DNA of 64,000 nucleotides from Przewalskia tangutica (taxonomy: Eukaryota > Streptophyta > Magnoliopsida > Solanales > Solanaceae), in contig CM056731.1 of the NCBI GenBank assembly GCA_029844215.1, positions 79,566,992-79,630,991 on the forward strand, written 5' to 3'. Shown piece by piece: positions 1-10,710 of the stretch; position 1 is the stretch's first letter, and each line of letters starts with the position of its first letter. The position numbers and the translations under genes were made by a program. The notes beneath the pieces were generated by a model. That model ran no database searches, was not told the DNA's origin, and worked only from the letters and a program-made list of their open reading frames with translations.

Positions 1-790
1 GTGAGTTTTGTTGACTTCTGGCGTTTCTGGGCATATTGTCGGCTGATGGCATTCGTGGATACGCCAAGATCGGCGATCCAGACTGCCTGAACCTACTACT
101 CCGGCAGAGGTTCGCAGCTTTACGGGCCTTGCAGATATTATCGCGTTCGTAGAGAAGTTTGCTTCTATCTTCGCACCATTGACTAGGCCGACTCGTAAGG
201 CGCCAAGTTTGATGGACCGATGCTTGTGGCGTGGTTTCCGATTCTTGAGAGATCGACGACCGCCCCGCTCTTACTCTTCCGAGGGTCGATGGTTATGTCG
301 TGTATTGTGATGCGTCAGCATCGGGTTGGGATGTGTTGATGCAGATGGCGGGTTATAGCATATGCATCCCGACACCTGAAGAAACACGAGGAACTACCCC
401 ACCCATGATTTGGAGTCACACCGTGATTCACGCTTTGAAGATGCGAGGCACTATTTGTATGGGTTCACGTGGATATTTATACGCACCACAAGAGCCTCCA
501 GATATCTTCACCGCAGGAGCCGAACTTACGGCGAGACGGTGGTTAGAGTTGCTTAAGGATTACGATGTTGATATCTGTACCACCCGGGAAGGCCAATGTT
601 GGCGACGCCTTAGTCGTAGGTCGATGGGAGCCTATCGATGTGCAGAGAGGAGGGACATGGTTCGTGATTTGCATCGATTAGCGAGCCTTGGTGTCCGCTT
701 GTTTGATTCCGATAGCAGATGGGGTTAGAGTTCGTGAGGTTGCCGAGTCTTCCATCGCCGGCGAGGTGAAGAGGCAACGCTCGAGGATCC
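1..790 (+). pseudogene. E1 pol remnant: RT C-terminal part and RNase H
   Basis: Residues from several frames recall the end of a gypsy reverse transcriptase: FLG-like start near 25-35, then the connection region (FAPLTR-like near 170-190). The RNase H opening motif YCDAS is at about 303-317, followed by LMQ. A later stretch at about 530-600 reads RRWLELLKDYDVDI in one frame, the usual end of the RNase H domain before the HPGKAN-like motif. Many single-base gains and losses and stops separate these pieces. The native enzyme copies element RNA into DNA and degrades the RNA strand in virus-like particles. No intact catalytic domain remains. Confidence 0.85.
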
Positions 791-839
791 ACCTTGATTC
801 GATATCGTGATACATCTCTTCGTGAGGGCAAGGTCCTTG

Positions 840-1890
840 AGGTAGCACCTGATGGGGTGCTAAGGTTTGAGGCGCATGTGTTCCAGATGTTTCAGACTTC
901 GCGAGGTTCTGGGAAGCACACAGCGTTACTCTATCCATCCGGTCGACCAAGATGTACCACGACCTTAGATACGTATTGGTGGGATGGCTTGAAGAGGACG
1001 TTGCAGAGTTCGTAGCTCGCGCCCGTGTTGTCGCAGTGAAGGTAGAGCACCAGAGGCCGGTGGTTTGTTACGCATTTATCGAGATCCCAACACGGAAGTG
1101 GAGGTAATCAACATGGATTTTATCACGGATTACCTCGCACTCGGAGGAGACATGATTCTATATGGGTTATCGTCGACGGTGACAAAATCAGCCCACTTTC
1201 TTCCCGTCAGACGACTTTTTCTACCGAGGATTATGCGGACTTTACATCCGAGAGATCGCCGATCGCATGGAGTCCCTACTTCGATCATATCGCATGCAGG
1301 AGCCCGCTTAAGGCTAACTTCCGGAGGTCCTTCCGAGGGGTTTAGGACGCAGTGAGCCCGAGTACGGCATTTCATCCACGCATGCACGGACAGCAGAGCG
1401 CACTATCCGCACTTCGAGGATATGCCGCGAGCCCGTGTTATTGACTTCATGGTAGTTGGGAGGATCATTTGCCTCTAGTTGAGTTCGCGTATAATAATAG
1501 CTACCACTCCAAGATTCGATGGCGCCTTATGAGGCCTTGTATGGGAGGAAGTGCAGATCGCCTATAGGTTGGTTCGATGTGGGCGAGGTGCGGCTAGTGG
1601 GACCAGATTTGGTACAATGGCGATGGATAAGGTGAAGCTTATCCGAGCGGCTATCGACACCGAGTCGCATGAAGTCGTATGCAGATCATCGTCGTCGCAT
1701 CTTGAGTTCGAGGTTCATGATTGGGTTTTCCTAAAGGTGTCACCCATGGCGGTGTGATGAGATTCGTAAGAAGGGGAAACTCAAATCAGGTACATCGGGC
1801 CGCTTCGCATTGTCCGCGAGGTAGGCAAGGTTGCCGCGAGTTGATCTGCCGTCCGATCCGAGGCGGCATCCGGTTTTTCACGTATCTACG
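840..1890 (+). pseudogene. E1 pol remnant: integrase (zinc finger, core, C-terminal module)
   Basis: Traces of the HHCC zinc-finger region lie at about 930-1050. The core begins with INMDFIT at about 1107-1127 (first catalytic Asp), then TKSAHFLPVR at about 1182-1211. The second catalytic region is mutated: SII then SHAG where SDRG is usual (about 1285-1300). A fragment of the HP..DGQ..E region sits at about 1370-1395 with a frameshift. EFAYNNSYHS-like and APYEALYGRK-like stretches follow at about 1480-1550, and WVFLKVSPM at about 1721-1748. The family inserts element cDNA into the genome. This copy is frame-broken throughout and has lost catalytic context. Confidence 0.88.
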
Positions 1891-2115
1891 CCGAGGAGAT
1901 GTATCGGATCCATCTAGGTACACCCGATTGACGATGTCCAGTGACCGAGGGGTTATCGATGAGGAGATTCCCATAGCGATAGTCGATCATCGAGTTAGCG
2001 CGTCTGCGGACGTGGCTTCCACAAAGTCTTGTGGCGGAACGAGCTCAGGGAGGAGATGACGTGGGAAGCCGAGGAGGACATGAGGCAGAAGTATCCTCAC
2101 CTATTCCCCACACCT
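1890..2115 (+). pseudogene. E1 pol remnant: chromodomain-like C-terminal tail
   Basis: The last part of pol reads RNELREEMTWEAEEDMRQKY then PHLFPTPPG (about 2037-2123) in one frame. WE followed by acidic residues and a YPHLF ending is the usual close of the chromodomain module at the integrase C-terminus in plant chromoviruses, which guides insertion to marked chromatin. The first half (YRIHL near 1900) is in another frame. The E4 copy at 36226-36300 has the same ending. Confidence 0.75.
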
Positions 2116-2240
2116 CCAGGTAATTCATTTTCCTACTTGTAAATTTCCATTATCGTTTATGCCTAAGTGTTGTTTTGTGGCCGCGTGTGGCATTTGCAAA
2201 CTGTTTAAGTTATGAAGAATCTTATCGTTAACTGTCTTGG

Positions 2241-2280
2241 GAAGGAACATTCGGGACGAATGTTTCTAAGGAGGGGAGAA
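2241..2280 (+). promoter_or_regulatory. Polypurine tract of E1 with upstream hairpin
   Basis: The purine-rich run AAGGAGGGGAGAA directly precedes the 3' LTR and is the expected primer site for plus-strand DNA synthesis. Just upstream, AACATTCG (2246-2253) and CGAATGTT (2257-2264) form a perfect 8-bp inverted repeat with a 3-base loop. The same arrangement precedes every 3' LTR in the window. Confidence 0.85.
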
Positions 2281-2689
2281 TGTTATACCCCGTATTTCCA
2301 GAGTATGTACGTAAGGGAATACGTACAAAAAGTTTAGCCTTAAAGTTTAGGCAAAACGTTTTTTTTGGGCACAACTCACAAAACGAATAGTTTTCCGACG
2401 AAACGTTTCCACAGCTTTCGTAGGGTAAATTCCGGCTATGCCATTTCTAATTTTTGCGGATTTTTCCGAGAGACGAAACATTTTGGACCAACGGGAGGGC
2501 GACACTTGTCACCCTCCAATTGATGGACTTGAAATCGTCCATTTGGACGATTTGGCTATGGTGAACACGTTTTTTGTGCCTTGTGCACAAGTCAAGGAGT
2601 TGGTAGGATATTTGTGTATAGTTAATCCTCACCCTACACTTGCCTTGCACTTGTCTTAATCTTGGCCATTGGTTGGCCACTTCTTGACC

Positions 2690-2697
2690 TATAAATA
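2690..2697 (+). promoter_or_regulatory. LTR TATA box (E1)
   Basis: TATAAATA followed by CCCC, about 410 bp into the LTR. The same box occurs at the same relative place in E5 (12148), E6 (13837 and 19589) and E9 (43340), and on the reverse strand in E2 (5458-5465), E8 (42535-42542), E10 (48933-48940) and E12 (58979-58986). It is the likely core promoter of the element. Confidence 0.7.
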
Positions 2698-3444
2698 CCC
2701 CCTTAGAGATGAAGAGTTCTTCATCCACAAATCTTTCCAAGTCTTGAAAATCCTCTCCTCTCCCTTTGTAGCCTTTTCGTCCAACACCTCCCCCCTTCCC
2801 TTGTGACGGCCCTTGGCCGAAGACACCCCCCCCTCTAGCCTAGTAGTTGGCGAGGCCCCCTAGCCTAGCCAAAAATCTACCCCCCTCCCTTGGTAGAAAA
2901 GTTGCCTTCTTGTATTGTTATAATGCCCAAAATACCCTAGCCCAAATACCTTAGTACTTAGTAGAAGTTGTGAAGAACTTCTAAGGTTTCCTTGGAGCAT
3001 ACAACTTAGGAGCAAAACCTTGCTCAGGCGCGACTTTTTCTAGGATATTATTGGGCTTACCGAGGTAACTAATCCTAACCCTCTTGTGAATTAGAGAATT
3101 TATACTGTTGTAGTATAAGAATAAGTATTAAATACTTAGAAGAATATTGCAGAATAGAATTGAACTGTTACCACAGTAGAAGGGTTTAAAAGAAGAATAA
3201 TCAAACTATACTTACATAGGACTGTTTTCACTGTAGACTTATATAGCTCACCGGGTAGGGAAGTGCTGCCCGACTTTCCGTAGAATTGTGAACCCTCTGT
3301 TTAGAATGACCTTCAGAGTAGTCTTTGATAGATATCTGTGACTATTATAGTCGACTCTGCGCGACATATTCAACTTGGCAGGTGGTTTTCGCTGAGAAGG
3401 TATGTGATTCTTCCTAAAGCATGATATTTTACAATATATATAAC

Positions 3445-3580
3445 TACGGCAATGCCTCACGGCTTAAGCCTGAATAACACTTACGGCAATGCCTCACGGC
3501 TTAAGCCTGAATAACACTTACGGCAATGCCTCACGGCTTAAGCCTGAATAACACTTACGGCAATGCCTCACGGCTTAAGC
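3445..3580 (+). repeat. 37-bp tandem array, about 3.7 copies
   Basis: Units start at 3445, 3482, 3519 and 3556, almost identical, beginning TACGGCAATGCCTCACGG and ending GAATAACACT. Related units occur in one to three copies in other LTRs (about 14410-14475, 44215-44345, and reverse at 48285-48385), so copy number varies by LTR. Confidence 0.95.
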
Positions 3581-4776
3581 ACAATAATAAAGATCCAAAG
3601 CATTTCAAAAGAATATCGAATCATTTTTAAAGAGAACTAATTGGTTTTTAAATGAAGCTTAAGAGTTATACTAGCCTTATGGGAAGTTAAGTATAACCAC
3701 TTAAGATTGATAAAAGAAACATTGCCTGTGTTTATAACGGACTTATATTGAATTGTGAAAAGAATAATAAGATGGTTTGATAAGTAGACATGATATGATG
3801 CTATGTGTGTTAGTGTCTTGTAACGTTTGTGAAAAAGAGTATTCTTGTTGTGCTTATGTTGTTTAACGATAAGTTGTTAGGTTAGTGTAGCATCACTCAC
3901 CTCTTGACATATTACAGGGGTTGCCGCCTCCACGCGGGTAGACTTCGCGGTGCGGGACCATGATTCGAGAATACCTACGCGGGTCCAAGGGACCTATGCG
4001 CGAGCTACGGAGTTCCGTGTTAGCGCGGGTTATACCTACGCGTCTATGTGGCCATGCGACGACGAGTCGGGGCGATGCCGAGGAGCTACCACCGATGCGG
4101 GTTATGTACCTACGCGGCCTATGTGATTGGCCTATGCGGACTACGGAGTCCGTGATTAGGCTTGCATGGTGATACTACGCAATGGCCTCGCCGATCATTC
4201 GCACTAGAAAAGACCTCGCTACGATTTACCTATCACGCTCTTGTTTGTGATGTGGCACTATGTGCGGTTTCCTTGGTTGTTTCATACATACTTGCAAAAC
4301 TGTTTTTAAAATGATATGTTTCATTTAAGTATTTTACAAGTTTCATATACTTAGTACCTGTTGTACTGACCTCCTTCGGGGGGCTGCGTTCATGCCGCAG
4401 GTAAGGGCAAGCAGGTGCTAGATCCACATTCTTAGGATCTCTACGTTGGTGTCGGGAGCTCCATCTTTTCCGGAGGCTCTACTTTTGGGTATGATCTCCC
4501 CAGTAGATAGTTTTGTACAGTCGGTATGGCGGGCCCTGTCCCGCCATAGTTGTATATTTCTCAGAGGTCTCAGAGTCATGTTGTACAGTGTCGGATGTAA
4601 CTGCTAAACTATGTCTATATATATATGCCGAAAGGCGATGTTTTCTCACATAAACTGTGTCTTGTTTTATAAACTGTTTCATGTCTTGCTTTATATTTCC
4701 GCTGATTACTCTGATGTATGACTACTTGGGTGCCCCGGTAAGGCACCAGTCTCGGGCCCCGGAACGGGTCGTGACA

Positions 4777-5885
4777 TAGACTACTCTGTAGAATAATTCT
4801 AGATACAAGATTCCTTATTCTATGGAAAATTGGGCAGCACTTCCCTACCCGTCAAATTACACAAGTCTCATCAGAATACACCCTATGTAAGTACAGTTCA
4901 ATTCTCTTCTTATATACCTTCCTTGTATATAACTTATACTCAATTCTACACTTCTACAATATGTAATCTCCAATTACAATAGAAGGACAAAATTATTTAC
5001 CTCGACAAGCCCAAAATTATCCAAGTTTAAAAGTCGATCCTGAGCAAGGTTTAGCTCATATTCTATACGCTCCAATTCGCTCCAAGAAATCCTTAGAAGT
5101 TCTACACAACTTCTACTTAATACTTCAACCAACTATGAAGATTTTCCCTAGGGTTTCGTTTAGTGACTAAAGGAAGTATAATAGTATTTTCCGGGCTTTT
5201 AGTATAGAGGTAACTTTGGGAATACTACAAGGTATTTGGGTCAAGGTATTTTGGAATAGTAACAACACTTGGAGAATACTTTTCTACCAAGGAGGGGGTA
5301 TTTCGGCTAGTACTACTAGGAAGGGGGGGGGGTAGTTTCGGCCGAGGGCTTCTCAAATGGGGAGGGGAAGTTGGGACGAGAACTTCACTAGGGGAGAGGG
5401 GTTTTGAGACTTGGAAAAATGTTTAAGGGATGAAGATTTGGTCTTGCACTTGAGGGGTATTTATAGAACCACCAATGGTCTAGATTAAGGCAAGTGGAGG
5501 GCAAGTGGATGGTGGAGATTTGGACAAGTGTTGTGTAGGTCCCACCTTATCTATCTACCCACAAAATATCTAGCAAATATTGACCAAATGTTTTAGGCCA
5601 CAAAAATGAAAAAAATGTGCCAACCAATTCGGCCACTTGACCGCCCACTTGAGGGTGACACTTGTCGCCCTCTCGTTGGTCCAAAATATTTCATCTCTCG
5701 GAAAAATCCGCAAAAATTATAAATGTCGCAATCGTAATTTTCCCTTCGCAAGGTCCGGAAAACTTTTCGTCGGAAAATAATTCTTTTCGCTAGTTGTGCA
5801 CAATTTCGTCCCTTATGCCTACTCAAGGCTTGAACTTTTGTACGTACGCCCTTACATACATACTCTGGAAATACGGGGTATAACA
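4777..5885 (-). repeat. E2: reverse-strand LTR fragment
   Basis: Reverse LTR of the TGTTATACCCCG family: it ends GGGTATAACA at 5885 and has a TATA box on the minus strand at 5458-5465. Only the promoter-side part (about 1.1 kb) is here because E1 is inserted at 4777. The rest should lie beyond E1's 5' LTR, outside the window. It interrupts E3's gag; TCCAT at 5886-5890 would be one copy of its target duplication. It may be a solo LTR, but the other end cannot be seen. Confidence 0.85.
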
Positions 5886-6102
5886 TCCATTTTGGGGAGT
5901 GTCGTACTACTTCGACAGCTTGTTATGCTTGCGGCCAGCTGGGCCATTTCGTGAGAGACTGTCCGACCAGAGGTGGCACTGGTGGGATAAGCGCATCTTC
6001 ATCGGATCAGTTGCGGGTTCTTCACCTTCCATAGCTAGGCAGGATGTTTATGCACCGGCAGGCCGTGACAGGGGCCGTGGTGGAAGTTCCCAGTTTTAGC
6101 GG
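5886..6102 (+). pseudogene. E3 gag C-terminal fragment with CCHC zinc knuckle
   Basis: In frame from 5921 the sequence reads CYACGQLGHFVRDC (5921-5962), a complete CX2CX4HX4C nucleocapsid knuckle that binds element RNA. The best-preserved zinc knuckle in the window, it continues with a Gly/Ser-rich tail, then an RGRGGSS-like Arg/Gly stretch near 6070-6095. The N-terminal part of gag is cut off by the E2 insertion. No protease or RT follows: the sequence runs to the polypurine tract within 310 bp, so E3 seems to be another gag-only element. Confidence 0.85.
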
Positions 6103-6411
6103 TCCTTTGAACCGCCTATATGATTTCAGGTATGTCTTTGGCCCTTTAGAAACTTGTATGCATGATAAAGTTGTGGTATGTTTAAGTGTCATGAACAGAT
6201 TATAATGAGACTATGTATATGTTAGAAGGAGTTGGAAGTACGAAAAGATAATCTCTTTTGGGCTTATGATGGACAGATATGCGTGTGCGAGGTATTAGGG
6301 CCATGTGTGACATTGTTGGTATGTCGGGGTTGTGAAAGGAAACTATGTCGCTAATTATAAGTTTGACTCCGAAAGAACATTCGGGGACGAATGTTTCTAA
6401 GGGGGGAAGAA
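6103..6411 (+). other. E3 post-gag non-coding segment and polypurine tract
   Basis: About 310 bp between gag and the 3' LTR. It begins with AGCGGTCCTTTGAACCGCC (also found just after gag in E6 and, reversed, E10) and ends with GAACATTCGGGGACGAATGT, a purine run and the LTR. No open frame of note. It contains the same 8-bp inverted repeat as the other polypurine regions. Confidence 0.75.
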
Positions 6412-6748
6412 TGTTACACCCCGTTTGTGCAGGACATGTTGTAAGAACGTACGTAAGAACTCACGAGTGTTAAGATTTGAGACTTGTAAAAATTTATCGA
6501 AATTATGGAATTGTCGGAAAACGTAATATTGTGACGAATGGGAGGGCGACACGTGTCACCCCCCCTTATTGTTGCCTTGGACGAAAATGTCATGGCCAAA
6601 ATGGTCATTGACCATAGTCTTGGATGACTAAGTCTTGCAAGTAGTGAGCTTGAGATTCTTGACTAAGTCAAAGGACCCACAAGGCTTGATATTTAATAAG
6701 AGCTCATCCAAACCACCCATTTGGTTGCATCTTGACCCTCCATTGCAC

Positions 6749-6755
6749 TATATAA
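6749..6755 (+). promoter_or_regulatory. LTR TATA box (E3)
   Basis: TATATAA in the TGTTACACC family, about 340 bp into the LTR. The matching box is at 26734-26740 and 33453-33459 in the two E7 LTRs. Likely core promoter. Confidence 0.6.
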
Positions 6756-7489
6756 TACTACTAGTAGTGAGACAAGTTCCACACTTAGCCAAATTTACAA
6801 AAAATTGGAAGAACATCACATATTGCTCTCGGGTTCACTCCATAGAGAAAAGAAATTTTTTTGTTTCTTGTCCAATAAGCTCCACACTTTAAACCAAGGT
6901 TTCTAAGTGTATTGTAAGGGTATATCAATAGAAAAATCCCGGGAAAAGATAGTTTTCGTATTAGTCGCAAGGTGAAAACCTAGTTGCCTTTCTAGGTTTT
7001 GGTTGGAAGATTGAAGGAAATTTGTTGGTGTTGTTCTAAGGGTCTCAAGTAGCGGATTGAAGTGTCTTGAAGAGGCTCTAAGTTGCTAAGGAGCGACTTC
7101 GGATTTGGAGTTGGATTAAGATTCGTTAAGGTATAATCTTGTCCCTTAAAAGTGTTACAAGATTATTTATATTGTTGTTAGCTTTACATGTTGCTAGCAT
7201 GAAGTATATGTGTTGAAGTTTATAAGTATTATGGATTGCTTGTAGCCTTAAAATCCGAAATGTAATGTAAGCCTTGTGAAGTTGGATTACAATTTAGTCG
7301 TTTATTAGAATCGTCGCATGTTACATACTTGAAGATTTTAGTAGTATAATCGATTGCGACTTGATACCATGTTATGCTAACAATTTGGATTGAAATGGAA
7401 ATTGGATAAGAATTGGTATTGTTGTACTCAATATGGCCGAAATTGGACTAGTAGTTGTATTAGTTTGATATCTATTGTGGGGCAGAATT

Positions 7490-7512
7490 TTACACGTCTA
7501 GTAGGCGTGTAA
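7490..7512 (+). other. Conserved LTR hairpin TTACACG/CGTGTAA
   Basis: Perfect 7-bp stem with a 9-base loop, followed by TCCCC. Equivalent hairpins with changed stems occur at 12695-12722, 24228-24253 and 27475-27498. The preserved pairing suggests a role in the element RNA, such as processing or packaging, but this is inference. Confidence 0.55.
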
Positions 7513-8082
7513 TCCCCTATTGTTGATTGCATTGATTGGGCCTTAAGTGTGGCGTGTTTGGTTATTGTATTCGGCCTTGAAAAAGGTGGCAAAGTAAGTA
7601 GAAACAAAGGAGGTGCTGTCCGATTTTTCTGTAGAATTTAGTGACTTAGCACTTAGAATATTCTACGTTTGAAGTGAGAGGTTAATGGACGTATTGTGAC
7701 CATTATAGGTTGAAGTACTAAGTATAGCGTATCCTACTTGAAGTATGGAATAGCTATCAAGGTTGAAGTACTTTGGAGCATTTTGCTACTTGTCGATAAT
7801 CGTCGCGAGGTATGTGAACCTCTTCCTTCCTTTGGCATGATTCTATGTATGGAATATACCTGTGGTATCATTTCATGTTTCCTTCTACTCTTAGAAGTTA
7901 AGAGGTAGTTGTGTGTTTTACTCTATGTAAAGTTTATGTCAAAGTTATCCTAAGTCCTTACCGGGTCTTATGGGGGATGTTGGTAAGAGTCGTTAGGAGG
8001 TACTTTGGAGCCAAGTTGACTTGGCTAATTTATGGCACGAATGAGAATAAGTATCGAGCGAGCCATTGCAGCATTAATAAAG

Positions 8083-8172
8083 GAAAATGTAATGACAATC
8101 AATTATGTTAAAATGAGTAGAATTCTCCATCTGCATAGAAGCTAAGATAAGACAAAATTGTATTACATTTTC
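8083..8172 (+). other. Conserved LTR stem-loop block, copy in E3
   Basis: A 90-bp block bounded by GAAAATGTAAT and ATTACATTTTC, an 11-bp perfect inverted repeat, with CATCTGCATAGAAGCTAAGA inside. The same block occurs in eight other LTRs in the window and is more conserved than its flanks. Confidence 0.6.
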
Positions 8173-8999
8173 TAGATCATGGCTACTTGAAAAAGATCGT
8201 TATAAATAAGTATAACTTAGTCACAACGCACCAAGTATATGTTACTTAACTTATAAGAATTTACGTATGAAGTTTTAAGGCTATGGATCTCAAATTCTTA
8301 AGGTTAAGAGACTTTATTTTTTTTTTCAAGTTAGGAGACTTGATTCTTAAAGGAAGAAATGAATTGATTTACAAGTATAGAATACTCGATTTGGAAAGAC
8401 TTGATTTCTAGAGTTAAGAAACTTGTTTTCTTAAAAGTTAAGGGACTTGAAGTATTTTGAAAGTGTAAGTCTATTGGTAATAAAAGGAATGAATTTGTCC
8501 AGAACATAAAGAATTATAACGGCTTTATGGGAAGTTGGTTATAACAACTTTATGTAAGATTAAAAGAATGGTTTTCTTCAGTAATGTAAGCAAAGAAATG
8601 ATTTGAAATAAAGAAGGGCAAACTGTTTTAAAGGTATCACTTGCTTAAAGTTTTTAAGAAAGAAGTCACTTGATTTAGAAGCCGGTAATTGTATTTCTAA
8701 AAAGATATTGTGACTTGTCTTGAAGGTAGATATGACTTGATACTACGGTTGTTAGTATCTTGGAAGTTTTATTTGAAAAAGAGTCTTTCTAAAGGAGTAG
8801 ATGTGAGTAGTACTTGGGGTTAAATTCCCGGATTGTTATGTGAGAAACGGAAGTGCCATGAGTTTATAAAAATGGAAGTCTAAAGGTTTAATGAACTTGC
8901 CTGTGTTTGCTTGTGATAGCTTTAAGTGCAAGTATTATATATTCGTTATCGTGACTCTCGGTTGGTATCTTATTATAAGTTTACTTGACGCGTGACAAG

Positions 9000-9466
9000 C
9001 GGTGATGTGGGATTCCACGTATGCCATTATGATCGATGATTGATCCTTGGACACGCTTATACGATGTGGGATTAGGGCATGTGACCAGATGCGGGTTAGA
9101 TGCCGGACATTTTATCGACGTCTGCGGACGGGGGATTCCACGTATGCTTCCATTGTTATTGATCTTGCCATGCTTATACGATGAGGGATGTCGGGCACGC
9201 AGACGCGGAGTTAGATGCCCGCGTTTTTATTACTCCACGGCCAGGCTTATACGATGTGGGATTCCGGGGCATGCGACCATGTTATATTTTACTCCATGGG
9301 CTAGCTCCCCATGAAGACATGTACCCACGATGAGGGATTCCGGGGGCATGTTATATTACTACTCCATGGGCTAGCTCTCCATGAAGACTGCGCTCACGAT
9401 GAGGACGCCGAGGGCACGTTATGGCCATGCTGCTTATACGATGAGGATTCCGGGCATGCGTCGCGT

Positions 9467-9497
<31 letters not shown>

Positions 9498-9760
9498 GTG
9501 TGTTGTATATGTGTACGCCGACAGTGAGGTGGGATGCCACGGGCGCGACACATGGTTGTATGTTACACCTATGGCTGTCGGCAGTGATGTGGGATTCCAC
9601 GGGCAGGAGATATAGATATATGTGTTGTGTATGTATGCACGCGGTGAGGTGGGATGCCACGCGCGTCACATGGTTATATTTTACACTTATAGCATCGGCG
9701 GTGATGGGGATTCCACGCACGCTTTGATATTTATGTGACTTGATCGCGCCCCGCATTGGG
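9000..9760 (+). repeat. Degenerate tandem array in E3 LTR
   Basis: Irregular repeats around the phrases GATGTGGGATTCCACG, CTTATACGATG and CTCCATGGGCTAGCTC, with a TA/TG microsatellite at about 9468-9505. Open frames across it are by-products of repetition and carry no recognisable domain. It occupies the place where other LTRs have their own arrays. Confidence 0.8.
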
Positions 9761-10470
9761 CCGGGTAGTATATGCGCCCCTCCTTAAAGGGTCGGATTAT
9801 GTTATGAAAGATAAGTAAGTTATATGGTAATGAACTTAATGATTTTTCCTAATCATGTACGTAAGAATGTGACTATAACTTTTATTGAAAATGGGAAAAG
9901 ATAATAAGGTACGATTAAGTTCATAAGTGGAAATTACACGGCAGGATCTGGTATGTATTTTTTTTATACTTGTCCCTGTCATACTTTTGTAAAGTTATGA
10001 TCTGTTTATTGTACGTTATTTCTGTTCCATATTCGCACTGTTATCGAATTCTTCTGGGGCGCTCATGCCCGCAAGTTTTAGGTACCCAGGTTGGTGATCC
10101 TTGCTCTTAGGATTTCGGTTCAGTTTTTGGGAAAAAGCTCCATTTGCTCCGGAGGCTTATCTCTTGGTAGGGTTTTCCCTGAGGTTGTAGATTCATGTAT
10201 ATTCAGGGGTATGGCGGGGCCCTGTCCCACCACAGTTGTTATGTTAAAATTCTTAGAGGTCTGTAGTCACGTATTGTGGGTCAGTTTGTAAAGGAAAGGA
10301 GGCAACTGCTTCGGTTGTATATATATATGTCCATGAAGGTAGCCCTATCGGCTAACCTGTTTTTTGACTTCTGTTGTTTTATTTTATAAGTTTCATGTAT
10401 ATTCCACTGATTATCTCTGATGTATACCTGTAAGGGTGCCCAGGTAGGGCACCAGTCGCGGGTCGTGACA

Positions 10471-10710
10471 CATATCTCGTGGCGGCAGGCTGGATCTAGT
10501 AGTTGGCTTTCGTACTTGCCCCGGTCAGTTGTTGACGCAGGCTGGATCTGGTAGTTGGCTTTCGTATTTGCCCCGGTCAGTTTTATGATGCAGGCTGGAT
10601 CTGGTGGTTCGCTTTCCTATTTGACCCGTACAACTTTTATGACACAGGTGGGACCTGGTGTTCATGTATTCATATTAGTGTTATATTATATCATGGACTG
10701 CCGGCAGTGA
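10471..10710 (+). repeat. E0: left fragment of an older forward LTR
   Basis: LTR sequence with three tandem copies of a unit of about 60 bp (GGCTGGATCTGGTAGTTGGC). It then runs through GACACAGGTGGGACCTGG to GCCGGCAGTGA, where E4 is inserted. It resumes at 39177 with GGAAGGAATTCCACGG, matching the order in the uninterrupted E11 LTR at 53895-53980. Its left part is cut off by E3. Confidence 0.85.
10706..10710 (+). repeat. Target site duplication of E4, left copy (AGTGA)
   Basis: AGTGA here and at 39172-39176 flank E4 exactly. Removing E4 and one copy restores a continuous LTR sequence, so both edges are well fixed. Confidence 0.95.

Larger units (their letters stand above)
1..4776 (+). mobile_element. 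E1: 3' half of a Ty3/gypsy chromovirus (pol remnant plus 3' LTR)
   Basis: Forward Ty3/gypsy element cut by the left window edge. The visible order is reverse transcriptase C-terminus, RNase H, integrase, chromodomain-like tail, polypurine tract and 3' LTR. This order (RT-RH-INT) defines Ty3/gypsy. The LTR ends with TGACA at 4776, and 4777-4781 (TAGAC) would be the right copy of the target duplication; the left copy lies outside the window. The element interrupts a reverse LTR (E2) that resumes at 4777. All reading frames are broken, so it is dead. Assignment to a chromovirus rests on the tail at 1890-2115 and is fairly secure. Confidence 0.9.
2281..4776 (+). repeat. E1 3' LTR (2.5 kb)
   Basis: Starts TGTTATACCCCGTATTTCC straight after the polypurine tract and ends GGGTCGTGACA. 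TATA box at 2690-2697 (TATAAATACCCC) about 410 bp in, and a 22-bp inverted repeat at 2495-2516. Contains the 37-bp tandem array (3445-3580) and a degenerate array of ACCTACGCGG-type units (about 3915-4160). No coding capacity is visible. It is shorter than the E6, E10 and E12 LTRs, apparently through loss of middle blocks, including the conserved 93-bp stem-loop block, which I do not find here. Confidence 0.93.
6412..10470 (+). repeat. E3 3' LTR (4.06 kb, TGTTACACCCCG family)
   Basis: Starts TGTTACACCCCG after the purine tract and ends GCGGGTCGTGACA. Closely related to the E7 LTRs but 1.1 kb longer, mainly because of the degenerate array at 9000-9760. TATATAA box at 6749-6755, hairpin TTACACG/CGTGTAA at 7490-7512, stem-loop block at 8083-8172. 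The following bases CATAT (10471-10475) would be its right target duplication in the surrounding LTR E0. Confidence 0.9.

Noticed and set aside
3445..3580. CRISPR-like regular repeats
   Set aside because: Units are directly adjacent without unique spacers, and the setting is a plant LTR.
9311..9727. 138-codon open frame in the E3 LTR
   Set aside because: It lies wholly in a degenerate tandem array with a TA/TG microsatellite; the encoded YIYIYIY run comes from the microsatellite.
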